Below are positions 9,376 to 17,950 of a stretch of 64,000 bases of DNA, piece by piece. A program made the translations under genes and the position numbers. Below the pieces are notes generated by a model, which had not been told where the DNA came from, did not search any database, and was given only the letters and a program-made list of their open reading frames with translations. Positions within the stretch are counted from its first letter, which is position 1. Every line of letters starts with the position of its first letter. This DNA comes from Arthrobacter sp. V1I7 (GTDB taxonomy: Bacteria; Actinomycetota; Actinomycetes; Actinomycetales; Micrococcaceae). The stretch is taken from positions 4,588,001 through 4,652,000 of the forward strand of contig NZ_JAUSYS010000001.1 of NCBI RefSeq assembly GCF_030817015.1, read 5' to 3'.

Positions 9376-11322
9376 GTGTCTACTTCACCCCGCACCCCGT
9401 CACACAGGGAGGACCGCGGCCCCGTGAACACGCAGCGCGTCCTTAGCGGGCGCTACGAGCTGGGTGAACTGATCGGGCGCGGAGGCATGGCCGACGTGTT
9501 CCGCGGCACGGACACCAGGCTGGGCCGCACCGTCGCCGTCAAGCTGCTGCGCCCGGACCTGGCCAGGGATCCCCAATTCCAGGCCAGGTTCAAGCGCGAG
9601 GCGCAGGCCGTGGCCGCACTGAACCACCCTTCGATCGTCGCCGTGTACGACACCGGGGACCATGCGGTGCCTGGTGATCATGACGACAGCGTGCGGGTGC
9701 CGTATATCGTCATGGAGCTCGTGTCGGGAAAGACCATCCGGGACCTGGTCAGGGCCAAGGAAGTCAGCATCGACCAGGCCATCGACTTCACCCTGGGCGT
9801 CCTTTCGGCCCTCGATTACAGTCACAAGGCCGGAATCGTGCACCGGGACATCAAGCCGGCGAATGTGATGTTCTGCCCCGATTCCAACGGCATCAAAGTC
9901 ATGGACTTCGGCATCGCCCGGGCCATGGCGGACTCGTCCGCAACCATGACGCAGACCCAGGCGGTGGTGGGCACGGCTCAGTACCTTTCGCCGGAGCAGG
10001 CCCGCGGCGAAACCGTCGATGCCCGCAGCGACCTGTACTCCGCCGGCTGCCTGCTGTACGAGATGCTGACCGGGCGGCCGCCCTTCGTGGGCGACAGCCC
10101 CGTTTCCGTTGCCTACCAGCACGTCCGCGAGATCCCGGAACTGGCCAGCAGCTTGAACCCGGAAATTTCCGATGCCCTGGACAGCGTGCTGATGAAGGCT
10201 CTTCAGAAGAACCGGGCGGACCGTTTCCAGGATGCCGCCGCGTTCCGCCGAGCCCTCCGGGCCGCGCGCAACGGGGTGGGAGTGGCCCCGCTCGCGGCCA
10301 GCGAAGCTCCGACCGATCCGAACGACACGGTACCTACTCCCGAGAGCACACCGACGGCGGTCTTCCCGATGACGGGCGCCAGATTCCTCGATGATGTGCC
10401 CGGCGGCAGGCTGCGCCCCGGCCAGGGCATCCCCGGTCAGCAGGACGCCCTGACAGGCCAGGCCGCCGACTCGTACGGCCCCTCCGACACGGACAGCCTT
10501 CCGCTGGTACTGCCGGTCGAACGCGCACGCGAACACAGCATCCGGCAGAAGTCCCGTCGTCGAACCTGGATCGCCACCCTGATGGTCCTCGCCGTACTGG
10601 TGCTGTCGGGCGGCGGGCTGTGGCTCTTCAACGTGATAAACCAGGCACCGCCCCCCGTGGTCAAGGTCGACGTGCCCTCCGTGGCGTCACTCACGGAGTC
10701 CGAGGCGCTGCAGAAGCTCTATGACGCGGGCCTCAAACCCCGGATCAGCCGGACCCAGCATGACACCGTTGCCAAGGGCACCGCCATCGGTACGGTACCG
10801 GCTGCGGGTACGTCCCTGGAACCCAATGCAGAGATCACCCTCAACATCTCCGATGGCCCGAGCGTCGTGGCCATCCCCGCGGACCTGCCCGGCCGTACCG
10901 AGGCGGCCGCCCGGGATGTCCTGCGGCAGAAGGGACTGGTCGGTGCGCCGACCACCATTATGAACAACAGTCCGACCGTACCCGGCGGCCTCGTCATCAC
11001 CACAAAGCCCGCTCCCGGCCAGCCGGTGGCGGTGGGTAGCACCGTCGAACTAGTTGTATCCACCGGCAAGGTCGCCGTTCCACAGCTCATCGGGCTGCCG
11101 CTGGCCGAAGCTGACGGCGCCGCGAAAGCCCTCGGGCTGACGCTCAGCGTGACGGAAGTTGAGAACTCGCAGGTCGAACCGGGAAAGATCACAGCACAGA
11201 GTGACGCGCCGGAGGCGTTGGTCGAACAGGGCAAAGTCATCGCTGTCACTGTAGCCAAGGCTCCACCGCCCCCGGCACCTTCACCGACCCCCACGCCGAC
11301 CGCCACGAAGGATTCCAAGTAG
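9376..11322 (+). CDS. pknB: Serine/threonine kinase PknB with three PASTA repeats
   Basis: This is the terminal gene of the wall-synthesis operon. From the GTG at 9376 it encodes 648 residues: kinase domain with Lys56, HRDIKPAN (156-163), DFG (from 177) and SPEQARG; membrane helix near 396-422; then three PASTA repeats (about 430-638) and a Pro/Thr tail. A second GTG at 9424 lies about ten bases after GGAGG and gives MNTQRVLSGRYELGELIGRG, which matches the usual PknB N-terminus; I regard 9424 as the more likely true start. PknB phosphorylates FHA proteins, MviN pseudokinases and division proteins in relatives. It converges on the trpG-like gene. Confidence 0.93.
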   Translation: MSTSPRTPSHREDRGPVNTQRVLSGRYELGELIGRGGMADVFRGTDTRLGRTVAVKLLRPDLARDPQFQARFKREAQAVAALNHPSIVAVYDTGDHAVPGDHDDSVRVPYIVMELVSGKTIRDLVRAKEVSIDQAIDFTLGVLSALDYSHKAGIVHRDIKPANVMFCPDSNGIKVMDFGIARAMADSSATMTQTQAVVGTAQYLSPEQARGETVDARSDLYSAGCLLYEMLTGRPPFVGDSPVSVAYQHVREIPELASSLNPEISDALDSVLMKALQKNRADRFQDAAAFRRALRAARNGVGVAPLAASEAPTDPNDTVPTPESTPTAVFPMTGARFLDDVPGGRLRPGQGIPGQQDALTGQAADSYGPSDTDSLPLVLPVERAREHSIRQKSRRRTWIATLMVLAVLVLSGGGLWLFNVINQAPPPVVKVDVPSVASLTESEALQKLYDAGLKPRISRTQHDTVAKGTAIGTVPAAGTSLEPNAEITLNISDGPSVVAIPADLPGRTEAAARDVLRQKGLVGAPTTIMNNSPTVPGGLVITTKPAPGQPVAVGSTVELVVSTGKVAVPQLIGLPLAEADGAAKALGLTLSVTEVENSQVEPGKITAQSDAPEALVEQGKVIAVTVAKAPPPPAPSPTPTPTATKDSK

Positions 11323-11404
11323 GGCGAACGGGCCGCTTTGGGAGCAGTCTCCCCGGAGCGCTGCACGGCCGGGCGGGTTCGGCCGTCCCGTGATCAGCGA
11401 TGCA

Positions 11405-12046
11405 TCAGTGCTTGATAAGCGGGCTCAGCGCCGCCGCGCGCTGGGCCGCGCCTGCCATGCCCAGTGACTCCAGCCAGTTGCCCAGCATCTGGTAGCCACC
11501 TTCGGTGAGCACCGACTCCGGATGGAACTGCACACCGCACAATGGGGCGTCACGATGTTGCAGCCCCATGACGACGCCGGTGCCGGTCTCCGCGGTGATC
11601 TCCAGAACCGCCGGGATGCTCTCACGAACGGCTGCCAGCGAGTGGTAGCGGGTCGCGGTGAACGGGGAAGGGACCCCGGCAAACACGCTGGACCCGTGAT
11701 GTTCTACGAGCGAGGTCTTGCCGTGCATCAGTTCGGGCGCGTGCGTTACCGTTCCGCCGTAGGCCTCGGCCAGCGCCTGGTGGCCCAGGCACACGCCCAG
11801 CATGGGCTTGCTGCGGCCGCCGCACCACTTGATCAGCTCAATGCACACCCCGGCATCCGCAGGGGCTCCCGGCCCGGGAGAGACGAGGACGCCGTCGCGC
11901 GTTTCCGCCATCTCAATGGCCTCTGCGAGGGTGACGTCGTCATTGCGGACGACTGTCGTCTCCGCGCCGAGCTCCTGGAGGTACCCCACCAGGGTGTAGA
12001 CAAAGCTGTCGTAGTTGTCGACGACGAGGATCTTCGTTGTGCTCAT
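11405..12046 (-). CDS. trpG: Anthranilate/aminodeoxychorismate synthase glutamine amidotransferase subunit
   Basis: This 213-residue class I glutamine amidotransferase supplies ammonia to a chorismate-using partner. The nucleophile is Cys86 in GVCLGHQ, with His175 and Glu177 in FHPES; SPGPG (56-60) is the oxyanion-region motif. The same gene sits beside pknB in Mycobacterium tuberculosis (trpG, Rv0013). No partner synthase is in the window, so folate (PabA) and tryptophan (TrpG) roles cannot be separated. Its ATG overlaps the stop of the small membrane gene upstream, so it is third in the sortase operon. Confidence 0.9.
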   Translation of the reverse strand: MSTTKILVVDNYDSFVYTLVGYLQELGAETTVVRNDDVTLAEAIEMAETRDGVLVSPGPGAPADAGVCIELIKWCGGRSKPMLGVCLGHQALAEAYGGTVTHAPELMHGKTSLVEHHGSSVFAGVPSPFTATRYHSLAAVRESIPAVLEITAETGTGVVMGLQHRDAPLCGVQFHPESVLTEGGYQMLGNWLESLGMAGAAQRAAALSPLIKH

Positions 12047-12213
12047 GGGTGACTTGCCGAACCAATCGTTGAATCAGTGAACTGGGTGAATTGTGCCATC
12101 CAGGGAAAAAGGAACTGAACCATCAATACCAGCCCGCCGGCGACCAGCACCAGCGCGGCGGCAATCCGGAGCCACAGGGGACCGGGAAGATGGCGGAAAA
12201 TCCAAGCGTACAT
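12043..12213 (-). CDS. Small membrane protein (56 aa) between sortase and trpG
   Basis: This short gene runs from the ATG at 12213 to the TGA at 12043. It starts MYAWIFRHLPGPLWLRI, has one strong membrane helix (about 15-38) and a polar tail. It is coupled on both sides: the sortase stop lies 4 bp upstream and its own stop overlaps the trpG start (ATGA). I recall similar short proteins (HLPGP followed by a helix) at this place in actinobacteria, but no function is known to me. Confidence 0.8.
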   Translation of the reverse strand: MYAWIFRHLPGPLWLRIAAALVLVAGGLVLMVQFLFPWMAQFTQFTDSTIGSASHP

Positions 12214-12217
12214 AAGC

Positions 12218-13024
12218 TCAGCCTTCCCGCATGGTGCGCTGGACCTGGGCTGCGATATCCGCCGGCGGCCCCGCCGAGCCCGGGTGCCACTGCTCCAGCC
12301 GGGCGTAGGCCACGAAGCGTTCCTGGGAGCCGAAGCGTGGATTGCAGCTGGTCATGGTGAGGTAGCCTTCCGTGGGCGTGGCCGCCGGCTGCGCCGGCAC
12401 GGGCAACAACACGTCCGTGCGGTCGGGCAGGACGATCTCGCTGTTGCGGAACACATAGGCGTAGAAACCGTCCCGGGTCTGGACATAGATCCTGTCGCCG
12501 GGAACCAGGGCATCGATGTTGTCCAGCACCGCGCCATGGGTCTGCCGGTGTCCCGCAACCGCGAAATTTCCGGCAGCGCCGGGCATGGAGGTCCCTGCAT
12601 AGTGCCCGATCCCCAGGGTGTCCAGCACTGCCGGATCCGTCCCCTGCACGATCGGCCGACTGTAGTCGGCGCCGAACCTCGGGACATACAGAATCCCGAT
12701 CGTCGCACCGACGGCCGGTTCGCTCGAGGTGATGGCGGGCCCGTAGCCCGCCGCGGCGTCGGACGGCACCGCGGGGCTACCCTGCACACCCGGACCGTCC
12801 CCCTGGACCGGGGAGGCGTTGACCTGCCGGGCAAAGTCCTCTACGACCTCTCGCTGCGTCGCCGCGGACTCAACGTTGGTCCACCACAGCTGCCACCCTA
12901 TGAAAAGAACGAGGACAACTCCCGCGGTGATGAGCAGCTCTCCCAGAAGCCTGATGCCGGTTGAGATACGCCCCCCGGCGCCGCGGGCGCGGCCGTCAGC
13001 GGCTCTGTCCTGCAGCTGCAGCAC
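12218..13024 (-). CDS. srtE: Class E sortase
   Basis: This 268-residue membrane-anchored transpeptidase joins sorting-signal proteins to the wall. I chose the GTG at 13024, which follows GGGAGGGG; further upstream in-frame codons give non-native sequence. A membrane segment spans about 29-48, then a Pro/Ser-rich stalk and the sortase barrel with His159 (AGHRQTHG), Cys227 (MTSCNP) and Arg236 (ERFVAY). The residue before Cys is Ser, within the TxTC-like class E pattern. In related genomes a sortase sits here near pknB and crgA. No sortase substrate with a sorting signal was seen in the window. Confidence 0.9.
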   Translation of the reverse strand: MLQLQDRAADGRARGAGGRISTGIRLLGELLITAGVVLVLFIGWQLWWTNVESAATQREVVEDFARQVNASPVQGDGPGVQGSPAVPSDAAAGYGPAITSSEPAVGATIGILYVPRFGADYSRPIVQGTDPAVLDTLGIGHYAGTSMPGAAGNFAVAGHRQTHGAVLDNIDALVPGDRIYVQTRDGFYAYVFRNSEIVLPDRTDVLLPVPAQPAATPTEGYLTMTSCNPRFGSQERFVAYARLEQWHPGSAGPPADIAAQVQRTMREG

Positions 13025-13202
13025 CGTGGCTTCCCCTCCCGAATGGTCGCGGCGGACGCGGACGCGGTGTGAAGTACAGCTAGAATTGGCTGCGACTAAG
13101 ATTTTCAAACCTGACCAAGAGCGCGTAGACCGGTGGCATTTTCCTTCTTGCAGGATATCAAGCCGAGGTGCCGCTCCTGGTCCAGCCCGCCAAGGAGGAC
13201 CC

Positions 13203-13454
13203 GTGCCCGAGTCGAAGCCGCGAAAAAGGATCGCCCGCGAGTCGCAGCAGTCTTCTGTCGATCGGAACAAGCCCAACGCTGTCTGGTTCAAGCCCGTCAT
13301 GTTCGGCCTGATGATCATCGGGCTGCTCTGGATCATCACCTTCTACATCAGCGAAGCCGCCTTCCCGGTCGGCGCGTGGGGTTCCTGGAACATCGTGGCG
13401 GGCTTCGGCATCGCCATTGTGGGGTTCCTGATGACCACCCGCTGGCGCTCCTGA
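13203..13454 (+). CDS. crgA: Cell division protein CrgA
   Basis: This 83-residue protein has a basic N-terminus (PESKPRKRIARE) and two membrane helices (about 31-51 and 61-79) ending TTRWRS, the standard CrgA layout. CrgA is a divisome membrane protein that interacts with FtsZ, FtsI and CwsA in mycobacteria and inhibits septation in streptomycetes. The GTG at 13203 follows AAGGAGG; longer in-frame upstream sequence overlaps the divergent sortase leader and is not needed. Confidence 0.93.
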   Translation: MPESKPRKRIARESQQSSVDRNKPNAVWFKPVMFGLMIIGLLWIITFYISEAAFPVGAWGSWNIVAGFGIAIVGFLMTTRWRS

Positions 13455-13483
13455 TCCGGAACGGCCACGCCACAACCGCCTGA

Positions 13484-13518
13484 GGGCCGGTACACCCTGG
13501 GGTGTGCCGGTCCTTTCT
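13484..13518 (+). terminator. Terminator after crgA
   Basis: A 13-bp stem (13484-13496 with 13501-13513, one wobble pair) with a CTGG loop is followed by TTTCT, 29 bp after the crgA stop. Confidence 0.7.
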
Positions 13519-13627
13519 GTTATCAGCCGCTCCAGCTGATGCACGGAGAGCGTCGGCTACTTAGCCGCCACCGGAGCGCGGGTGGCAGATAATGCTGGTA
13601 GCAGCCAGCCCCCAGAGAGGACCTCAG

Positions 13628-14233
13628 ATGACCCCCGGTGCCACGAGTACGATCATGGGCGACGACGGACTCGCCCGTCCGCCCTGGGCGTCAGTCGACC
13701 CGATGCTGCGCGAGTACTATGACACGGAGTGGGGCCTGCCGGTCCGCGATGAGCAGGGCCTCTACGAGCGGATCAGCCTGGAGGCCTTCCAGGCGGGGCT
13801 GTCCTGGGCCACTATCCTCCGGAAGCGTCCGGCCTTCCGCGCCGCTTTCCGGAACTTCGACCCCGATGCTGTCGCCGCGTTCGGACCGGCGGACGTGGAA
13901 CGCCTGATGTTGGACGCCGGCATCGTGCGGAACCGGCTGAAGATCCAAGCCGCGATCACCCACGCCCGGGCCACAATCGCCCTCCGGGACGACGGCGGCC
14001 TCGTCGATTTCGTCTGGCAGTTCCAGCCCGATTCGACGCCCTCGCCAACCTCGCACGAGCAGATCCCCACCACGTCCCTGGAGTCCATTGCACTATCCAA
14101 GGCGTTGCGGAAGAGGGGCTTCGCCTTCGTGGGACCCACCACCATGTATGCCCTGATGGAAGCCATTGGCATGGTGGACACCCATCTGGTCGACAGCCAT
14201 CGGCGCGGCAGCTCCGGCGTCTGGCCGTCCTGA
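13628..14233 (+). CDS. tag: DNA-3-methyladenine glycosylase I (Tag family)
   Basis: This 201-residue base-excision enzyme of the HhH-like Tag fold removes 3-methyladenine. The family core is clear: YYDTEWGLPV, EAFQAGLSWATILRKR, FDPDAVAAF, DAGIVRNRLKIQA, SKALRKRGFAFVGPTT, YALMEAIGMVDTH. I chose the ATG at 13628, 7 nt after AGAGAGG, over an in-frame ATG at 13592. Three of the four zinc-snap ligands known from E. coli Tag (Cys4, His17, His175, Cys179) are replaced: the first falls on Pro, the second on Tyr (YYDTEWG) and the last on Ser/His. Only the His in DTH remains. Confidence 0.9.
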   Translation: MTPGATSTIMGDDGLARPPWASVDPMLREYYDTEWGLPVRDEQGLYERISLEAFQAGLSWATILRKRPAFRAAFRNFDPDAVAAFGPADVERLMLDAGIVRNRLKIQAAITHARATIALRDDGGLVDFVWQFQPDSTPSPTSHEQIPTTSLESIALSKALRKRGFAFVGPTTMYALMEAIGMVDTHLVDSHRRGSSGVWPS

Positions 14234-14257
14234 GGATTGTGCACAACTGCCACCAGG

Positions 14258-14933
14258 TTATCCACATTGTTGATAACTCGGCGTTGAACCCGGCCGAAAT
14301 AGGTCATGATCCGCGGCCCGGCACCGTCCCACTACCCGCCAGCCCGGCCATTCGCAAGGAAACAGCAAACGAACAGGTTATTAACACTGTGGATTGCTTG
14401 TGGATAACTCCCCAGCGCGATGCCCTTTCGTCGGGACCCCGGCCGACATCCGTGAACCAAGGCTCGTTGTGGGCGAAAATCCGCGGAAGCTGCCTCTCCC
14501 GAGACGTTATCCACTTACCAACAATCGTGTACCCACAACTTATCCACAGTTGGGGATAAACCTGGGGGCTGCGAAGCCGAAGCTCGATCTGAAGGCCCGA
14601 CCGGGTATCTCGGGGCCGCGAGGAGTCCCGCCCGCGGTTATTAACAGTGTGCATAAAGCTGTTGAAATCCGGGGCTACCGAGCCGGGTGCCACAAAAACC
14701 CTTCAAGCCAATGCCCGCCCTATGCACGGATTAGAGCGGTTCTGGTCCGGCCCTCTCGGCTACAGCCGGAGTTGTCCACTTAACCACAGGCCTGTTCCCT
14801 AAAGTTATCCACAGCTGTGGAGACTGTCGTTGCTCCGGAGTCGGAAACGCCAGCTGGGGCTGTCAGACCGGGCATCGCAGTCTGAACTACAGCCATGTAA
14901 GTTACCAACAGTGTGGATAACCCCTGTGGACAA
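14258..14933. promoter_or_regulatory. DnaA-box cluster between tag and rhomboid gene
   Basis: Against the consensus TTATCCACA, perfect boxes lie at 14258-14266 (+), 14399-14407 (-), 14540-14548 (+), 14805-14813 (+) and 14912-14920 (-). One-mismatch boxes lie at 14268, 14507, 14551, 14648, 14780 and 14925, with weaker ones at 14378, 14388 and 14772. The gap has no recognisable gene and is more AT-rich than its flanks. Box density is higher than in the dnaA-dnaN gap. It could be a second origin module, a DnaA-titrating site or a relic. Confidence 0.75.
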
Positions 14934-15212
14934 CTTGGGAGACTGACACGGACGGCCGTTGAGGCTTGGTTCGAGCGCGTAGGGCAGCTTGGGGAAACAT
15001 CGCCAGAAACAGCGCAGGCGATCGGCGGACGGGGTGTCGGCCGGCGGGGTGTCGGCGGCCTGGCGCCCCGTCAGCGCGCCTGGAGTGGCTGCCGCCTGGG
15101 CGGCTTGGCGCCCCGTCCGCGGGACGCCAGGGCGGCGGGGCAGGCAAGTGGCGGGGCAGTCACACCACTGCAGTTGGGCCCGGGAAGGGGAGCCGGACAG
15201 TGCCGGTTCCGG
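14934..15212. other. G-rich intergenic stretch with short repeats
   Basis: The gap downstream of the rhomboid gene has two GGGGTGTCGGC copies (from 15031), two GGCGCCCCGTC copies and inverted arms at 15025-15034 and 15111-15120. No coding sequence is recognisable. The arms could form a weak terminator for the rhomboid gene. Confidence 0.4.
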
Positions 15213-16094
15213 TCAGGTGCTGGCGACCCGGAGGGCGCTGACTGCGATCAGCAGCGCGAGAACCAGCACCAGGCCGGCTGCCTGCAGGAGCCCTTGCCGC
15301 GGCCCGCGCGGGGTATAGGCGATAACGGCTGCGCACAGCGCGCCGGTGACCAGGCCGCCCAGGTGGGCCTGCCACGCGATCTGCGGAACCAGGAATCCGA
15401 TGACGCCATTGATGGCAATCAACACCCAGAGTTGCCTGGTATCGCCGCCGCGGTGGCGCTGGACCACGAGCATGGCGCCGAAGAGGCCGAATATCGCGCC
15501 GGAGGCACCGACCACGCCGCTCACGGGCTGGCCGGGGATGTAGTCGGGCGTCAGCAGGAGGTATCCGACGGATCCGCCGAAGGCGGAGAGCAGATACACC
15601 GCCAGGAAGCGGATCCGGCCCAGGAGAGGTTCCAGGGCCTGCCCGAACATCCACAGCATGTACATGTTGAGCGCGATGTGGAGGATGAAACTCTGGGAAT
15701 GGAGGAAGGCTGACGTCAGCATCCGCCAGGGTTCGAACACTCCGAACTCGGGGCCGGCATAGACGGTGGCGAACGCCAGATTCTGATAGATCCCGCCATT
15801 AGGGACCAGCCACTGGAGCACAAAGACCAGGGCGCACAGCCCGATGATGAGGAAGGTAACCATCGGACGGCCGGTGGCTACGGCGCCGCCATAGACAGTC
15901 TTGACGCTCGGCGTCGTACGTCTTGTTTCGTTGACACAGTCAACGCATTGGAACCCGACGGCGGCCGCCCGCTGGCAGTCGGGGCACGCAGGGCGCCCGC
16001 ATCGCTGGCAGCGCACATAGGCTGGCCGGTCCGGGTGCCGGGGGCACACCGGGATCTGCGCGGACGGCTCTGCCGCCGGAATTCCGTAGCTCAT
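15213..16094 (-). CDS. Rhomboid-family intramembrane serine protease
   Basis: This 293-residue protein has an N-terminal Cys-rich zinc-ribbon-like segment (Cys17, 29, 32, 37, 40, 50, 53) followed by about seven membrane helices. The catalytic serine is Ser198 in GASG and the catalytic histidine is His244 (QAHLGG); HIALN (His139, Asn143) forms the oxyanion site. It matches the common actinobacterial rhomboid with an N-terminal B-box-like zinc finger. Its start lies close downstream of the cyclophilin stop on the same strand, so the two are probably co-transcribed. Substrates are unknown. Confidence 0.92.
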   Translation of the reverse strand: MSYGIPAAEPSAQIPVCPRHPDRPAYVRCQRCGRPACPDCQRAAAVGFQCVDCVNETRRTTPSVKTVYGGAVATGRPMVTFLIIGLCALVFVLQWLVPNGGIYQNLAFATVYAGPEFGVFEPWRMLTSAFLHSQSFILHIALNMYMLWMFGQALEPLLGRIRFLAVYLLSAFGGSVGYLLLTPDYIPGQPVSGVVGASGAIFGLFGAMLVVQRHRGGDTRQLWVLIAINGVIGFLVPQIAWQAHLGGLVTGALCAAVIAYTPRGPRQGLLQAAGLVLVLALLIAVSALRVAST

Positions 16095-16103
16095 GGCCTG
16101 GGC

Positions 16104-16649
16104 TTAAAGCTTTTCAACGTCAATGCTGTTGATGGTGACGTCCTCGACGGGGCGGTCGCCCATGCCGGTACGGACACCCTCGATGGCGTCAACAACCTTT
16201 TTGGATTCCTCGTCGGCCACCTCGCCGAAGATGCTGTGCTTGCCCTGCAGCCAGCCGGTGGGGATGGTGGTGATGAAGAACTGCGAACCGTTGGTGCCCT
16301 TGCCCATCTGGATGCCGGCGTTGGCCATGGCCAGCTTGTACGGCGCGTTGAAGGTGAGTTCCGGGTGGATCTCATCGTCGAACTTGTACCCCGGTCCGCC
16401 GACCCCGCGGCCCAGGGGGTCGCCGGCCTGGATCATGAAGTCCTTGATGATGCGGTGGAAGATGGTGCCGTCGTACAGCGGTGTGCCCGTCTTGTCCTCG
16501 CCCGTCTCGGGGTGGGTCCAGGGCTTCTCACCGGTGGCCAGCCCGACGAAGTTTTCAACGGTCTTGGGGGCATGGTTACCGAAGAGGTTTACGACGATGT
16601 CGCCCAGGCTCGTGTGGATGGTTGCTTTTGCAGTTGCGATGGCAGTCAT
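16104..16649 (-). CDS. Peptidyl-prolyl cis-trans isomerase, cyclophilin type
   Basis: This 181-residue cytoplasmic cyclophilin has no signal peptide. Core motifs are FHRIIKDFMIQAGDP (active-site Arg and Phe), GTNGSQFFIT, WLQGKHSIFGEV and a C-terminal VTINSIDVEKL strand. The ATG at 16649 gives the typical MTAIATAKATIHTSLGDI start; the longer upstream extension is not supported. Actinobacteria carry this gene near the origin (ppiA in mycobacteria). It is followed on the same strand by the rhomboid gene. Confidence 0.94.
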   Translation of the reverse strand: MTAIATAKATIHTSLGDIVVNLFGNHAPKTVENFVGLATGEKPWTHPETGEDKTGTPLYDGTIFHRIIKDFMIQAGDPLGRGVGGPGYKFDDEIHPELTFNAPYKLAMANAGIQMGKGTNGSQFFITTIPTGWLQGKHSIFGEVADEESKKVVDAIEGVRTGMGDRPVEDVTINSIDVEKL

Positions 16650-16803
16650 GGGCCTATTCTTCCATGGCAGGCCAATACACACAGGGCCGGTCCGCCAGTT
16701 CCGCGCTGGGTGAAATCGGGCCGGAATCAGGCCGAAGAATAGCCGGTGAGGGCTGGGACACGTAGGCTAACTTGAGAACCGTCACATTAATCGGGAGGTA
16801 GTT

Positions 16804-17769
16804 GTGAAGAAAACGGAACGTATTGCCCGTGAGCTGGAGCAGTCGGTCAGCACCGGCGTAGAGAACGCCAAGGACTGGGCAGCCCCGCGGGTTGAAGCCG
16901 CAGTCAGCTGGGCCGTTCCGCGCCTGCAGCAGGGCCTGGACACCGCTTCTCCCAAGATCCAGGAGGGGCTCAAGTCGGCGGCCCTCAATCTAGCTGACGG
17001 CGTTGCCACGGTAACCCCGCGCCTCCAGGGCGGACTGGCGCAGCTCGCACCCAGGATCCACGACGCCGTTGAAGGCGCCACCCCGCGGCTCCACGAGGCG
17101 CTGGACAAGGCGACGCCGGTGATCGCGAACGCACGGGACCGGGTCGTCGTCGAATACCTGCCCAGGCTCTCGGACCAGATCGGCTACGCTTCCGAAGCGG
17201 TGCACCGGACGCTCGAGGGCGCCCCGGCCCATGTCGACGCCGTCGCCCAGAAACTCGGCGATGTGGGAATCATCCACGCCGTCCAGGAACAGGCAAAAAC
17301 GGCCGGCAGCCACCTCAAGGTGGCTACGAACGGGGCCGGCAAGGTCGTGGGCGGCGAACTTGCCAAGCCGCAGAAGCCCAGGCGCCGCGGACTGCTCATC
17401 TTCGGTGTGATCGCCGCTGCCGTCGCCGCAGGGGTCGCCGCTTGGAAGGCGTCTCAGCCGGTCGAGGATCCGTGGAAGACCCCGGCGCCCGTTACGCCTG
17501 CTCCGGTTCCTGCCACCACTGTTAATGAGGCCAAGGACACCGCCGACATGGCAGCAGCTGCCGCAGCGGAAAAGTCAGCGGATGCCTCGAGTGGTGGCGC
17601 GCCGGCGGTTGCCGTTGGCGATGCCACGGATACAGCCCAGCGGGCGGCGGTGGACGCGGCCGAGGACAACACGGACGCCGACGCCAAAGTTGCCACGGAT
17701 GCCAAGACCGCGGTCCGGAACATTGCCGCGAGCCGCAACAATGACGGAGACAAGAACACCGGTAAGTAA
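16804..17769 (+). CDS. Amphipathic-repeat membrane protein of unknown function
   Basis: This 321-residue protein starts at a GTG after GGGAGGT. Residues 1-130 are built from repeated amphipathic segments in the pattern P-R/K-L/I-x-x-G-L (for example APRVEAAVSWAVPRLQQGLD, SPKIQEGLKSA, TPRLQGGLAQL, TPRLHEALDKA), reminiscent of apolipoprotein-like coiled helices. A basic stretch KPRRRG precedes a membrane helix near 198-218. The C-terminus is an Ala/Asp-rich low-complexity tail. I do not recognise a characterised family. It is monocistronic with its own terminator. Confidence 0.75.
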   Translation: MKKTERIARELEQSVSTGVENAKDWAAPRVEAAVSWAVPRLQQGLDTASPKIQEGLKSAALNLADGVATVTPRLQGGLAQLAPRIHDAVEGATPRLHEALDKATPVIANARDRVVVEYLPRLSDQIGYASEAVHRTLEGAPAHVDAVAQKLGDVGIIHAVQEQAKTAGSHLKVATNGAGKVVGGELAKPQKPRRRGLLIFGVIAAAVAAGVAAWKASQPVEDPWKTPAPVTPAPVPATTVNEAKDTADMAAAAAAEKSADASSGGAPAVAVGDATDTAQRAAVDAAEDNTDADAKVATDAKTAVRNIAASRNNDGDKNTGK

Positions 17770-17794
17770 AGCGGGCCGCCTTTCGGCTGCACGG

Positions 17795-17834
17795 AAAGGG
17801 AGGGATACCGCCAGTGGCGGCGTCCCTCCCTTTT
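17795..17834 (+). terminator. Terminator after the amphipathic-repeat gene
   Basis: An 11-bp stem (17795-17805 with 17823-17833) ends in TTTT; the loop holds a second small stem CCGCC/GGCGG. Confidence 0.85.
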
Positions 17835-17950
17835 GTTTGTGTGCCATGTGCATTCCTGCGGACCTGGTTTACCCTCCGCCGTTTGATTACCTGCCCGGAG
17901 CACTCCCGCTCCCGGGAGGAAAAATCGGTATCGGTGCTAAATTTGAGGTG

